64,000 nt of DNA. Origin: Anticarsia gemmatalis (Eukaryota > Arthropoda > Insecta > Lepidoptera > Erebidae). Positions 32,601 to 42,950 of the stretch are shown in pieces. The notes below the pieces were generated by a model that saw nothing but the letters and a program-made list of their open reading frames with translations, did no database searches and was not told where the DNA came from. The translations under genes and the position numbers were made by a program. The stretch is from the NCBI RefSeq assembly GCF_050436995.1, contig NC_134770.1, forward strand, positions 1,250,501-1,314,500. Direction: 5' to 3'. Numbering within the stretch: the first letter of the stretch is position 1; each line of letters begins with the position of its first letter.

Positions 32601-35600
32601 CAGATCTAGAGCAAATATATGTATATTATATTTAAATTAAATATTAACCGGTACTGCCCGAGTGCATGATATAGAAAACTGACTAGCAGGTTTGATTTCC
32701 GGTAGTGTTATTACAGTATGTTTGGTAATATGCCTGGTATATCCCGGATTTTTCGCCGGAGTTCGCCTCTGGCTATATAGACGCCTCCTATATATAATTA
32801 AACGAAAATGAAACTTCGCACAAAATTTCGGTGAATTCTCTCGACAAATTCATTAATTTATAGGGTTCCGTACCTAATAGGTAAAAACGGAAGCCTCTGC
32901 CACTGCTGCTATTACTAAGCCTCTGCTGTCTGTCTGTCTCCAGACTGTATCTCATAAACCCTTAAGGGGGTTTCCCAAACAATAGACAATAGATAGAGTT
33001 AGGAAGCCTTCGTGCGGGAGACAGACTCGCACTTGGCCGGTTTTTAAGCTTCGTTTAAGTGAAATTTGAATCAAAAATCTATTTACACACAAGATAGTTA
33101 TCGAATTCTAAATTGTAGCGAAACTTAATAATTTAACGTTTAATATTTTATACAACACAGCAACAATCGGGTTTTCCTCATTTTTCATAACGAATGTTAA
33201 CTAATGTCAATTTAATTGAGCTTCACATAAAAATATGACAACAAACGTCCTTCAGTTGACATTGTTGTAATTAGAACAATTGTTGGACTGATTATAATTA
33301 CTTTTGATGCGTAATACAAACATAATAATATATAAAGTTGATAGCTAGTAGCTACACATTTGCATAAAAATAGTTGTTAATATTTCTCTTTTAGAAACGT
33401 GTATTCCCTGTATAAATTAATATATATTTCTTAAAAGTTGGGCTTTCAGTTTTGTCCAATAGAATGCTTGGCTAGCATGTCACGAAAAATAGATTTTGAA
33501 AAAATAATAAATAAAATTTTGTTCTAAATGGTAGCTTTTAATTGACACTTATCTTTATGCTGAATTTCATAAAAATCTATACGGTAGTTTAACTATTAAA
33601 CTATAGCAGATACATTTTCGTATTAATAATAATAGCTACGGTTTTTTAAAAGTTGTATAGTGTATTGCCTATTGGCACTGGTCAGCGCGTTGGACTCGAA
33701 GCCCAATCATTCCCTCGTTCAAGAGGAAACTCGTGCCTTCCAGTGGAACAGTGAAGGGCTAAATAAAAATTATAAAGTTCAAATTAACAAAAAGACCTTG
33801 TATGTATGTTACTGTGTTTCTTCATAGAAACAGGGTTACAATGCTAAATGACACTTTCTAATTAGCAAAATAAACAAAGTTATGCTAATTCCTACATTAC
33901 AGTAAGACTTTAAACCATTACCTCAAATAAATAAATAACTAAAATAATAAGCAGATGTAATGTTACATACGGTTTAACGGTTGAATCTTTAAACGTATTT
34001 ACATTAAAATTGGAGAATTTTAGAAAAAAAGACCGAAAAGAGAAGTTTGTAAGGATCGTACCAAGCGGTCTCTGCCTACCCCTATGGGAAAAAGAAGTGG
34101 TATTATTTTATAAGTATGTATGTCAGTTAAAAGGTCTTGAGTTCAATTCCCGTTTTATACCAATGGACTTACCACTTCGTGATCATGACCATGTCCATGG
34201 CTTCCATGCTGACCGTGGCTCCCGTGACTCCCGTGGCTTCCGTGGCTACCGTGGCTTCCATGCTGGTTGTAGGAGTCCTGGCTACCTGATCCGAAGGTAG
34301 GGGGTAAGTAACTGTTACTCGGGGCTGAAAAACCTGTAAAAATATTTGAATTTGGGACATAAGTATTGCCTTGTGTAGTAAAAAAGATTTGTTAGGTATG
34401 GGAAGGGTAATGTATAATAGAATACGGGAATTAACGCGAACACGCATTTTACCTTAAAATGCCTAACGTTTCGGCGCAGGTTGCACTCGCCGTGGTCGCA
34501 AGCTGACATTACCTGACAGTCAGCCTGTATTCTATTATACATTAAACATGCAACGCGAGAGTTTAAAAGTTATGGGAAGGTTTTCTCAAATAAAGAAAGG
34601 TATTTGAGTCTACTGTAATGACCAACAATATGTTAGGGATCTCTGAGTTTTCCGAATCACTTTATTTTGGTAACTATTTATTCATAAAAGGAGCTCGTGG
34701 CTTAGTTAACAACAGCCGCGCGGATCGATCTCTGAGGTTAAGCCATGCTTGCCGAGGTTGATTTGTGGATGGGTGACCATCTTATACATATCGAGTTCCT
34801 CCGTGTTTCGGAAGGCACGTTAAATTGTGGGTCCCGGCTGTCATTTTCGAAGATCTTTGACAGTCGTTAACAGTGGTCAGAAGCTTGAAAGTCTGACAAC
34901 CAGTCTTACCGAAGGGTATCGTGTTATCCCGGGTAACCGGGTTGCGGAGGTCAGATAGGCAGTCGCTTCATGTAAAACACTGATATTCAGCTGCATCCGG
35001 TGAGACTGGAAGCCGACTCCAACATAGTTTGGAAGAAAGGCTAAGCTGATATATTTATTCATAAAACACTTCAAGTTTTAAAGCCGGGGATATTTGTCAT
35101 ATTTGCGTCTTAACATAACAGTAAGTGCTTTAGTTTAATTACTTGGCTAAATATGTTAATAGAGATAACGCTATTTAGGCATTTATCTCTGTCATTTGAC
35201 AAATTCTACATAGATTATAATTATCTATCTATCAAACGTCACAAGAGTAGTCGACCAGCGCCACCTGGTGGCGGAAAATTTAAACTCTTCAAAAGAACAA
35301 AGTCCTTACCGGTGGTAGGAGGTAGATAGCTGTTGGTTGGTGAGTTGTAGCTGTTCTGTGGTTGCTGGTAGTTGTAACCCTGGACCGGAGGCTCGCAGGT
35401 AGCTGCTGCAGCCAGGATGGTGAGTAGAAACACCTGGAAATTTACAAGAGCAACCTTAGTTTACTATTTTAAGAGCAATCTTCCTGAAAAGATGCAAAGC
35501 TATATCCTTAAATTAGTATTTTTAAGAGATATTTTTTGAAGAAAAGATGCATTCGCATATTTTGCATACCCATATAATTTTATTTAGTGATTTATTTATT

Positions 35601-38600
35601 TAGTTATTTTGAACCAAAATTGTTTAAGCTGATGATGAAAGATGGATTGTTTAACTTAACACGTTTCCTCAGAAACTCAAAAAAAATCCTTTAAAGTAAA
35701 CTTCTGGGCTTGTTTGTACTTTCAAAGTCTGACTTTCAAAATCAGTGTCCAAGTGCGTACACCAACACAGGTAGACTCTCTATTCCTTCACGATCTTTAC
35801 TCTCATAGCGGTGGGACTTTACGTCATGTTGGACGGCAACCGCAGCCGGCGCTGGACCAAAGGCTTAAGGTCCTCTCGAAGGTACGGAAATCTACGACCT
35901 CAACTCCGGGCAATCTCTAAGAAATTCTCAACTGTAAAACTCTGAAAACTCTCATTTGCCTGACCCGGATTCGAACCCGAGATCTCTGGCAGTAGCATAC
36001 TACAAACACAGTCGATCTATGATAATAAGCAGCCACCAAGCATCATTTGCTTCATCCACGTACATCACTTTACAGTAAAACTATAAAAATGTTATCACTC
36101 ATATTAATCTTCAGTTAACACCTCATCATTACTGTCCATACTAATCACGTGTTACACAAGTCCCACGTTGCCCAACCATGGGAGTGGGACTGGGACCCAT
36201 TCACTACGTGGGAACGTAACACATTACTAATTACGTAGACAGTGAAAGGATCGCCTTGTGTGATATGGAAATATAAGTAAGTATAAGAATTGACCTACAC
36301 AGGAAAATTCTGCGAATTCTTAGTTATCCCGTACAACCATTTAATTATTTTTGACTGCCTCTGCAGCCCAGTGGCTTAGGTCGCAACGCCGCTACCATCG
36401 CATCGGGCGGTCGTGGGTTCGACTCCGACACAAGAGAAATTCAAAATAATATTTCCTAAAATAATAGTGGCTCACGTTGTCACATCACCGCAATAACCGT
36501 AGCTCCGCTTGTAATGGGTTCAAATCCCACCCGGGTTAAATATATGTTTGGTGACCACAAGTATCTGTTCTGAGGTTGGTAGTAAATTTATCTAAAAAAA
36601 TATGTACTTATTCAGAAGAATATGAGTATGTTTATCAGTTATCAGGTAACCATAAAACAAGTTCTGCTTAGTTTGGTCAGATGACTGTGTGAGTTGTGCA
36701 ATTATACCTCTAATTACTTATTAATGCTCCTTTCTGCTTCCTTTCCAAACCGAACACACACCCTCCCTACCATCTTCAAAGATTTTATGCGAACACGTGA
36801 GAAAGATATTTCCATAATTTTATAGCATTATTAGCTGCCATTAAAAAAGACATTCGTGACTAGATCACTTTATTTTTTATTATAAATAATAATTCAATAA
36901 AGATAAGTTAAGTGTGGTAGCTTTTAAGTAATACTTATAATGGTTGTTTATGCCTCTACGCAATTGTTGCAACATATTTAATGTTGATTTTCTTTCTGTA
37001 ATCGTTTTGTAATTCCCAGCATTGTAAAGTTTGGTTTACATGGATATTCGTATCAGTAGCTTGATTCTCTACTACTATCGACTACCGACAATCGGCTACC
37101 TATCGAGAAATTGTACACGAGAATCTGTTTAGCGCCTCTATCGTACTCTGTAAGAACTATTTTGACAGTACATTTTAAATGTCAAACTCTCGATACTCGA
37201 CAGTACAGACTATACAAAATTGCGCTACAGGTTACTAAGAATTTAAAACATTGGACATCCAAAACAAGTCCCAAGTTTGATTTGCGTGTAGGGATTCTTA
37301 CACTTAACAAGTCCTGAAGTTGATTCACGGCATTTCACAGTTAAGGATTGTGTTTTCAGAAAGTCATTTGGATATATGAAAAATTTTTGAAACGTGCACT
37401 TATGGTGGCAACAGACTCATCAAAAAGTCTAAAATGCTTTTTTATATGGAAATACAACATTATTAAGTCACCATCCTGTATTTTCCATGGAGTTAAACGA
37501 GAAATTAGCAGTATATTATCGGAGATTACCAATATTATCAAACTAGTTTTGACAAATGCCTTACATGACAAGAGGATTTTTCATCAAATACTTATTTATG
37601 TTTCTGCCTGTGATCTTAAAGGATATAGATCCATAATAATAAGCATAGCTTTAACATAAAAAACCATGAAAACGTACTCTTGTTGATAAAGAATTTAACT
37701 AAGGCATTCTAGTGACACACAAAGTAAGTAGTGATTAAATACAATGGCACCATATAAACGCCTTCTTATTGAAACAAAGGAAATGTGCCCTGTCCATCGT
37801 AGCATGAGAACAATCGTGTCTATATGTAAATCGTTTATTATATTATGTACTTATTTCTAAGCTGACTTTACTTCGCACTTGTATATCTCTGTGCGTTATC
37901 GGATTTTTTGCAACGATGATACAATAGGGCATTATATAGCAGTCATTTTTTTGTATGTGTGACGTCATCTTTTTAGGGATCGATCGGATCTATCCCACTA
38001 GTCCTGTCACGGGACAGCTGGCCATATTTTGTCCCTTTTTTCTTTATTTTGTCCTGTGGCGAGACAAGTGACTCTGTTTTGTTGCCAGTTGTCTCGTTGC
38101 AGAAATTCATGGGACTAATGGGCCACATAGAAGGATTTTTCTTACTAGTTCCATTAAGATGTGCTGTGAGGACAATAGAAACAAATTATGATGTAACGAA
38201 TCTTAAGTGCGATAAAAAATTACCTTATTTGTTTACTTAAAGTTTTGATCGAATTGTATCGGTAACAAATAAAGTAACCTAACCCTAAATTTTAAAACGC
38301 GTTTAAGACCCGTTACACTATAATATTATGTGTACAAGTCGCGAGAGTTTAAAATCGGTAACTGGAAAAACCTCCGACGTCCGAATCTGACAACCCGAAA
38401 AACATTGACATGACTTACCGATTATTATCTTGATCGACATTTTACGAGCCCTCCAAAGCCCGGAGATGCTTAGCTCAAATACTACTAAGCAGTCACCATC
38501 TATGAATGCCCCCGATGACGTAATGATGGTCTATTCAACCAATTTCGATCATGGCGATCACTTTAACCCCTAACCAGACTGGCCCACGACATAGGTACAA

Positions 38601-41600
38601 ACAATGGTGCCCATCGTTAGCCAGTGAGCGCAATAAAATACCCAAAAATGCACTTTCCAATACTCATTTCCGCATTTCCAAAAAAAAACTCTTTCCTTAT
38701 TCACTATAATTCAATAAAGCAGTGTTGAAACTCCCGTTATTAATTACAATATAAACAATAGGACAGACTGACAGATTGCCTATTGTTTTTATATTTGTTT
38801 AACTAAATAACACGGTATTTGATTAATTGAATTAATACAATGGCATGAAAGAAAGTTGAGTTTGGTTGTTTATCATTTTTGGTTACCGCCTCTGTTACCC
38901 TCGGTTTCTAGAAGCGGTAGTTTATCAATTCGATAGCGTTTTATTTGTATGAGTTTTAACGCTATTGTATAGATAAACTTCCGCTAAATGTACCTCAGAA
39001 ATCGGGGGTTAGTCGTGTAGTAGTGTTATGTGACTACCGATTTGAATTACAGTAAGGCAAGGCTTTTTTTAAAGTTATTTTTTTACAGTGATAGCTAAGT
39101 CCAAGAATTCTCAAACCAATGGTCCAGTTTTCGATCCCAAGGCAATAACGTCAATCACTTGCTGAACGAACTTTAGGCACACTAATTAATTTTAATAAAA
39201 AATTTAATAACAAATAATTATGACTAGTCCTAACAGTCAACAAAAACATCAAGATATGACTTCGCGTATCTAAGAGTTCTTTAAAATAGATCCTGAATGG
39301 ATGTAAAGTTTCCAACCCACATTTTACCAGCGGTAGGACTCAAGAACTTTTTCCTCCCTCTTTTCTGAAGAAGTTTACTACCCCACGGTTCGACAGTAAC
39401 GAGCTATTTGATCTTAGTAGAAAACGAGGTTTTGTAAAAAGAGAATCAAACACTATTTAAGCTACCTTCAAACAAATGTAATTTTAGTTATGACCTATAT
39501 TTCACCCTAGCTGGGTCGCGCAACTTCGCTTGCGTCACATAAAAGTGAAAAGAAAACCCCCGTTTTTGTAACATTTTTTACTGGTACTCTGCTCCTATTA
39601 GCCGTAGCGTGATGATATATAGCCTATAGCCTTCCTCGATAAATTATCTATCTAACACTAAAATAATTTTTCAAAATGGACCAATAGTTCCTGAGATTAG
39701 CGCGTTCAAACAAACAAACTCTTCAGCTTTATAATATTAGTATATTAGTATATAAGTATAGATATTTTTACAAGCATTTTTCCCCATTCATGTCATGATA
39801 ACTATATTTAACACACATTGCTACATACAACTATTATTTATAACATGTCGCAACAGTGCACAGTCCATTATGCCCATGATGACACTAGCAATTGATTCAA
39901 AATGACCATTTTATGGTGAAATATTATAAGGTCATGTTTCATAAAGATCTTTTTGTGTTATATGGCCCTGATCTTGCTACTAATTTTTATTGGACTACCG
40001 ATGTTTCGAACCCGAGGCAACACACCAATGACTTTTCAAAGATATGTATGTATTAGAATCAATAAAATTATCACTTGCTCTAACGGTAAAGGAAAATGCC
40101 TAAAATTAGTATAGTTTAATATATTTCTGGAGGGCATGCAAAGTCCCCAACCCCCATTTGGCCAGCGTGGAGGACACAAGGCCTATCCCCTTCCTTATTT
40201 GGGAGGAGACTTTGTCCACTACGATGGATTGAGGTTTTTAAAGTTGACGTACCTTCAATTGTTTAAAAGAACTCTCATTCATTATAACAATTTTCATCAT
40301 TCATTCATATGTGTCTGCAATTCGTTTATTGTATTTAACAAAGTCTATTGTACTATTCGGTACAATTTTTTCAGGCAAAAACATTATTGAACATTGTTAC
40401 CCGACCGAAGAATTAAACCCGAAACCTCTGTGTAACAGTGACATTGTATTTATTTCAGTAAGTACCTACTATGCAGTCCGACCGCAACCTACACGTTATT
40501 GCAGTCACACTGCAATCAGTCTACCGTCCCGTAATCGATGTTCCCAAGCATTAACATCCGGATACCAATCAGATTGGACCGGTCTAATCATATCCGGCGA
40601 TTACAACCGGTTTGTAAGGAACATGATAACGCCACATCCCTTCAATAATAATTATACTTATTATATGCACCTTATACGGAAAGCCTGGGAAATTATGAAT
40701 AACTGGCTAACACTTGCACTTTTTACTAGTTTTTACATATGCACTTCTTGCATGCCAATGACTCTGAAGTCCTTTGGATAAGGGCTCCGAAATATTGACA
40801 TGAAATTGTTTTTTTCGGGCTTTCAATCCATCACTGTGCCACTTTCGAACAAGTCTAAGAAAATAGATATTACCAGAATAAGAAAGGAGATAGACTTCGA
40901 ATTTACCGAGAACACTAAGTGTGGGTTTCAAGGGAGCTAAACACTACCAATGTAAGCTAGAAAATGCCTTCACCTTACTTCGAGACACTACTTGAAAAAT
41001 TAATTCGTGTGTTTCGAACTCTCAAGTACTCCCCTGACAGCTATTTACCACTATAAAGGCCCTCAAGCGCAAAAGGGCGATGGGTAGGCAAATGGCCTAA
41101 GCTTGTTAGCCTCTTCACATTTTTTTTACCTATTACCGTTCCACCACCCGGGCAAGGGTAGTGGAACGCCCGAGAGGCCTTTGAATGACCACGCCAAGGG
41201 TTGCTTGAAACCATTTGTAGTATAATATTGGGCATACGAAAAATTAAAGGTTAGGATGCTTTTGCACCGACAGCCTGTCGTTACAGGTAGGTAAGGACTT
41301 TATAAGAAGACCGCTAAATAATATTTCTTAACAAATTACTTCATAAGAGACAATCTACAAAATTATACCTATATCTCAATAGTCATACAATCATGACGTA
41401 ACGTGACGTCGTGCTTGACGCTATTTGATTAGGGATGATGATATGTAATGGACCGGTATTTGTATATTACATCTTATTATGTGTGTAATCTCATGAGAAT
41501 ACGACAATTTGATAATAGTTTTGTTATGTAGAGCGAATTAGATGACGAAAATAATTATATCTTATTATTGAAGTACAAAGTTGTCACTATGTTTCATAAC

Positions 41601-42127
41601 GCAGTGATGAAAGTGTATTAGGATTTCAGGAGGTCGCTAATTCGATTCCCACACGAAACAATTTTTATGTGATACTAGCTGACCCGCGCAACTTCGCTTG
41701 CGTCCAATAAAAGAATTGGTGAATTTTTTCCCCGTTTTTGTAACATTTTTTACTGGTACTCTGCTCCTTTTGGCCGTAGCGTGATGATATATAGCCTATA
41801 GCCTTCCTCGATAAATGGACTATCTAACACTGAAAGAATTTTTCAAATCGGACCAGTAGTTCCTGAGATTAGCGCGTTCAAACAAACAAACAAACAAACA
41901 AACAAACAAACAAACAAACTCTTCAGCTTTATAATATTATATATATATATTATTATAGTATAGATAAAAATTTGAAATTTAATTTTTCCATGTTAGTACT
42001 TTCTGTCTATATAATTGTACCCCTATGGGACGAAGGCGTGATTAATAATGAAGTATAGCTTTATATAAGAAAATCATATTAAATGATGAAGAAAATAAGT
42101 TTTATAACTTACCTTTACATGTACCAT
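26647..42127 (-). CDS. Pro-resilin-like RR cuticular protein
   Basis: Six coding exons on the minus strand, in order: 42113-42127, 35310-35433, 34173-34324, 27867-28002, 27204-27305, 26647-26759. They total 642 nt and encode 213 residues with no frame break. Residues 1-18 (MVHVKVFLLTILAAAATC) are a signal peptide split by the first coding intron, as is usual for cuticle genes. SYLPP repeats follow, then a His-Gly-Ser block (about residues 68-96, GSH repeats ending GHGHDHE). The Rebers-Riddiford chitin-binding domain begins at about residue 98 (YEFGYSVKDAQSGNDYDR ... GEYRVQLPDGRTQIVTYHAD ... FHADVRYEG). The C-terminus is Gly/Asn/Tyr-rich, ending YGPPGYH. The expected role is an elastic chitin-binding cuticle component. 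The 3' UTR reaches about 25965 and the promoter is at 44.57 kb. The 6.2-kb intron 28003-34172 holds another gene on the opposite strand. Confidence 0.88.
26790..27160. mobile_element. Palindromic MITE inside a dispersed repeat, pro-resilin last intron
   Basis: A hairpin element at 26888-27032 has arms AGAATACGGGAATTAACGCG and CGGGTTAATTCCCGTATTCT that continue for about 50 bp (GCATTTTACCTTAAAATGCC inside), around a centre GGTTGCACTCGCCGTG. It interrupts the GTCTGTCC...TTAGATCTTT repeat also seen at 10.0 and 13.4 kb. A sister copy is at 34409-34544 in another intron of the same gene. Confidence 0.65.
27545..27842. repeat. Degenerate 16-bp minisatellite (AAAGATAGATCGAAAG-like)
   Basis: About 18 tandem, variable units of roughly 16 bp built on GAAAGATAGATC, in the intron between the two RR-domain exons (27306-27866), ending about 25 bp from the exon at 27867. 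The minus-strand ORF over it is an artefact of the repeat. Confidence 0.75.
28220..29786 (+). mobile_element. PIF/Harbinger-like element, decayed, CTA target duplication
   Basis: A 1,567-bp element flanked by CTA on both sides (28217-28219 and 29787-29789), with inverted ends GGGCTCTTTCAATTTAG at left and its complement at right, followed by GC-rich subterminal palindromes (CGGTACGTTAGCC, CGGTACGGCAGCGGGC-like). The 3-bp duplication and the protein fragment it encodes fit PIF/Harbinger. About 700 bp of interior has no transposase homology that I can see, and a short GTGAGTCA tandem run occurs at about 29291-29322. It lies in the large third coding intron of the pro-resilin-like gene. Confidence 0.7.
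28411..28683 (+). pseudogene. Truncated Harbinger transposase N-terminal fragment
   Basis: A 90-residue ORF starting MDSDEETLLLVLLLKNIKQK with a Lys/Arg-rich stretch, then FGDFHILYPRLKQDPSKFF and NYLRMSRECFYELL. This order (acidic/Leu start, basic stretch, LxxDxxKFxxYxRMS) is characteristic of the N-terminus of PIF/Harbinger (HARBI1-like) nucleases, which are usually 350-400 residues. The ORF stops soon after, and no downstream catalytic D-D-E region was found, so it cannot be an active transposase. An in-frame upstream ATG at 28339 exists, but MDSDEE matches the family start. Confidence 0.6.
29862..30478. repeat. Helitron-like repeat mosaic
   Basis: Begins CTAGCTGACCCGCGCAGCTT (minus-type end) and finishes GGACGAAGTCGGGGAGTCCG and CTAG (plus-type end). 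It is probably two elements in opposite orientation. It precedes the nested ommochrome-binding-like gene. Confidence 0.5.
30603..30821 (-). CDS. Unrecognised small ORF, 72 aa, low confidence
   Basis: A 72-residue ORF preceded by an in-frame stop. It has a charged, helix-like stretch (TEQTIESYERRFVEEFTRIV) and five cysteines, ending GNCTFCRVRGY. Composition is more protein-like than the other short ORFs in the window, but no domain was recognised and no promoter, splice or poly(A) context was established. It lies in the large third coding intron of the pro-resilin-like gene, on that gene's strand. It may be chance. Confidence 0.2.
   Translation of the reverse strand: MCRAFGGYFSCYSEILLGVIRVKRDTEQTIESYERRFVEEFTRIVEIVVGCDVVKDNFLYCGNCTFCRVRGY
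31035..31042 (+). promoter_or_regulatory. TATA box of the nested ommochrome-binding-like gene
   Basis: TATAAATA lies 84 bp before the start codon at 31126, which predicts a transcription start near 31065 and a 5' UTR of about 60 nt. Inferred from position and sequence only. Confidence 0.5.
31126..31983 (+). CDS. Ommochrome-binding-protein-like secreted protein 2
   Basis: A single-exon ORF of 285 residues, a paralogue of the protein at 13710. Residues 1-16 (MSTKIIFVVLLVCVNA) form a signal peptide. It shares the family blocks in the same order: ELVYDSSSRNLFFMYMD, IDGIVRNKATAVDAETGEVY followed by FGSDDGLYKYD, then MEFEVDNNKNVHLVTMCGVF. The repeated strand pattern again suggests a beta-propeller-like fold. 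By family it would be a secreted pigment-binding protein; ligand binding is untested. A TATA box lies at 31035 and AATAAA at 32091-32096, so the transcript is compact. The gene sits wholly inside an intron of the pro-resilin-like gene, on the opposite strand. It appears intact, with no frameshift or premature stop. Confidence 0.87.
   Translation: MSTKIIFVVLLVCVNAKVTIYLTNTPIEKIGTRLYRKELLTNDYESPKELVYDSSSRNLFFMYMDRYLQNSGRAFVNIVTKQSRTIDGIVRNKATAVDAETGEVYFGSDDGLYKYDPINNTAVNIGLYNMNIYKLIVRNNEMYLIDANDHMLYKVFNEGETAVKIGNLKTVMEFEVDNNKNVHLVTMCGVFCAYKSHEVIKNKDLSVVYHFFVEDDKTFGLAEDGIYDIDCWNGTARKIANLGFFPSSMIFGDYGDIFYSIDNSIYRLRPISSYHIYNIRKKTYH
32112..34172. other. Intron of pro-resilin-like gene, no further exon
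   Basis: AT-rich. It contains a diverged reverse copy of the GGGTTCCGTACC repeat (about 32855-33050) and a degraded SINE-A-like block at about 33668-33762 (TGGACTCGAAGCCCAATCAT). No exon-like segment was found. Confidence 0.5.
34409..34544. mobile_element. Palindromic MITE, second copy in the pro-resilin gene
   Basis: Ends TAATGTATAATAGAATACGG and CTGTATTCTATTATACATTA, with the same centre GCGCAGGTTGCACTCGCCGT as the copy at 26888-27032. The right arm is diverged inside. It lies about 85 bp from coding exon 3. Confidence 0.65.
34691..35050 (+). repeat. 5S-rRNA-derived SINE with a LINE-like 3' tail
   Basis: Head CGATCTCTGAGGTTAAGC and TGGATGGGTGACCATC, closer to 5S rRNA at its TTAAGC and GGATGGGTGACC boxes than the other copies. 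The family body CGTGTTTCGGAAGGCACGTT follows, then a tail with CCGGGTAACCGGGTTGCGGA, CTGCATCCGGTGAGACTGGA and TCCAACATAGTTTGGAAGAA. That tail also occurs at 48.35 and 49.4 kb, suggesting it was borrowed from a partner LINE. Confidence 0.75.
36475..36715 (+). repeat. SINE-B (plus)
   Basis: GTGGCTCACGTTGTCACATC, GGTTCAAATCCCACCCGGGT, then GTATGTTTATCAGTTATCAG and TCTGCTTAGTTTGG. It follows directly after a SINE-C head at about 36345-36440 (CGGTCGTGGGTTCGACTCCG). Confidence 0.7.
38375..38615 (-). repeat. Degraded 5S-derived SINE (minus)
   Basis: Word order of the minus copies (TTACGAGCCCTCCAAAGCCC, GGAGATGCTTAGCTCAAATA, GCAGTCACCATCTATGAATG), heavily mutated. Confidence 0.45.
38896..39013. mobile_element. 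Palindromic MITE with GCGGTAGTTTATC arms
   Basis: Arms AAGCGGTAGTTTATCAATTC and ATAGATAAACTTCCGCTAAA around TTTTATTTGTATGAGTTTTA, with ends TACCCTCGGTTTC and GAAATCGGGGGTTA. Sister of 15192 and 48195. Confidence 0.7.
39509..39765 (-). repeat. Helitron-like repeat, type B (minus)
   Basis: Runs from AGCTGGGTCGCGCAACTTCG to CTTCAGCTTTATAATATTAG and a TATTAGTATA tail. Full length. Confidence 0.7.
39995..40230 (+). repeat. SINE-A (plus), nearly complete
   Basis: GTTTCGAACCCGAGGCAACA, CAAAGATATGTATGTATTAG, GCATGCAAAGTCCCCAACCC, then CCTTCCTTATTTGGGAGGAG. The head's first box is missing. Confidence 0.65.
41675..41966 (-). repeat. Helitron-like repeat, type B (minus), expanded (CAAA)n
   Basis: Runs from AGCTGACCCGCGCAACTTCG to CTTTATAATATTATATATAT. 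It carries a run of about ten AAAC units (41880-41918), longer than in the copies at 20.5 and 39.7 kb. It lies about 150 bp from the first coding exon of the pro-resilin-like gene. Confidence 0.75.
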
Positions 42128-42728
42128 TTTGAAGATCAGACCTGGAAATAAAAAAACAATTAATAATTATCTATAAGTAGGTAAGTAGTCTTCTGCAAAA
42201 GATCAAATGCTAGTAACCGACGGTCGTATATGACGAGATGTATGGGTGCGAATAAATTAAAAGAAGTTTGTAGGGAGGGTAGCAGGTGGCGTTCTTTGGT
42301 CCCTGCCTACCACAGTATGGACTAGGTTTATTTAAGCAAAGTAAAAAAGGAGCAGATCTCAATTTAAATCGGTTAGTGTCTTTTACGAATCGTGAGTACT
42401 TGTTATCCATTTCTTTTTAATGATGTATGCATGTATTAAGTGCTATATTTTTTTGTATAATTTTCAAAATAAACTAACTAAACAGACCGTGAAGAATATT
42501 TTAGTAGGTTCAGTAAAGAATATTTCAAAAATTCTGAAATAACCTTTATGTAATGAAGTATTTACAAATAGTTGAACTAGAAAATATGTAAGTATGCACC
42601 GAGTTCGATTCTTGGCAGTGCGTTGTTTCTTGAATAACAGACAAGTCTGGCATTAATTTAAAACTTATATTTTTTATATTGCTAGACGATCCACGAATAA
42701 TCATTAAGTTACCCTTAATCTTCTTATC

Positions 42729-42950
42729 GTATGGTCAACCTAATGTCTAAACAGTTTAAGCCGCCCGAAGGCCTTTGACATAGCTGACTGTTGTCTCAAT
42801 AGACAACAACCGGGACCGACGTTTTGCGTACCTTCCGAAGCACGCATGCAAAGTCCGCAACCCGCAATTGGGTCAGTGAACTCAAGGCCTAACCCCTCCC
42901 TCATTACGGAAAGACACCCTTGCCAAGTAATGGGACATTAATGGGTTAAA
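42729..42950. repeat. Truncated 5S-derived SINE (minus) joined to a SINE-A tail (plus)
   Basis: At 42729-42843 GTATGGTCAACCTAATGTC ... CGGGACCGACGTTTTGCGTA, broken in GAAGCACG, then directly at about 42845 the SINE-A tail GCATGCAAAGTCCGCAACCC ... GGGACATTAATGG. The join is a chimera of two SINE families. Confidence 0.65.

Larger units (their letters stand above)
35434..39508. other. First coding intron of the pro-resilin-like gene, repeats only
   Basis: Contains a SINE-C head (about 36345-36440), SINE-B (about 36475-36715), a degraded 5S-derived SINE (about 38375-38615) and a palindromic MITE (38896-39013). A 103-residue ORF at 37348-37659 was not recognised and is probably chance. Confidence 0.5.

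Noticed and set aside
36345..36440. tRNA-like head with GTGGGTTCGACTCC
   Set aside because: Looks like a tRNA B box but continues into SINE-C body sequence; no cloverleaf seen, so not a functional tRNA gene.
37348..37659. 103-residue plus ORF preceded by a TTTTCAG-like site
   Set aside because: No family resemblance and no partner exons; could not be supported.
40311..40781. 156-residue ORF in the first pro-resilin coding intron
   Set aside because: No recognisable domain, no coding-like composition, and it begins right after a SINE-A copy; probably chance read-through of repeat-derived DNA.
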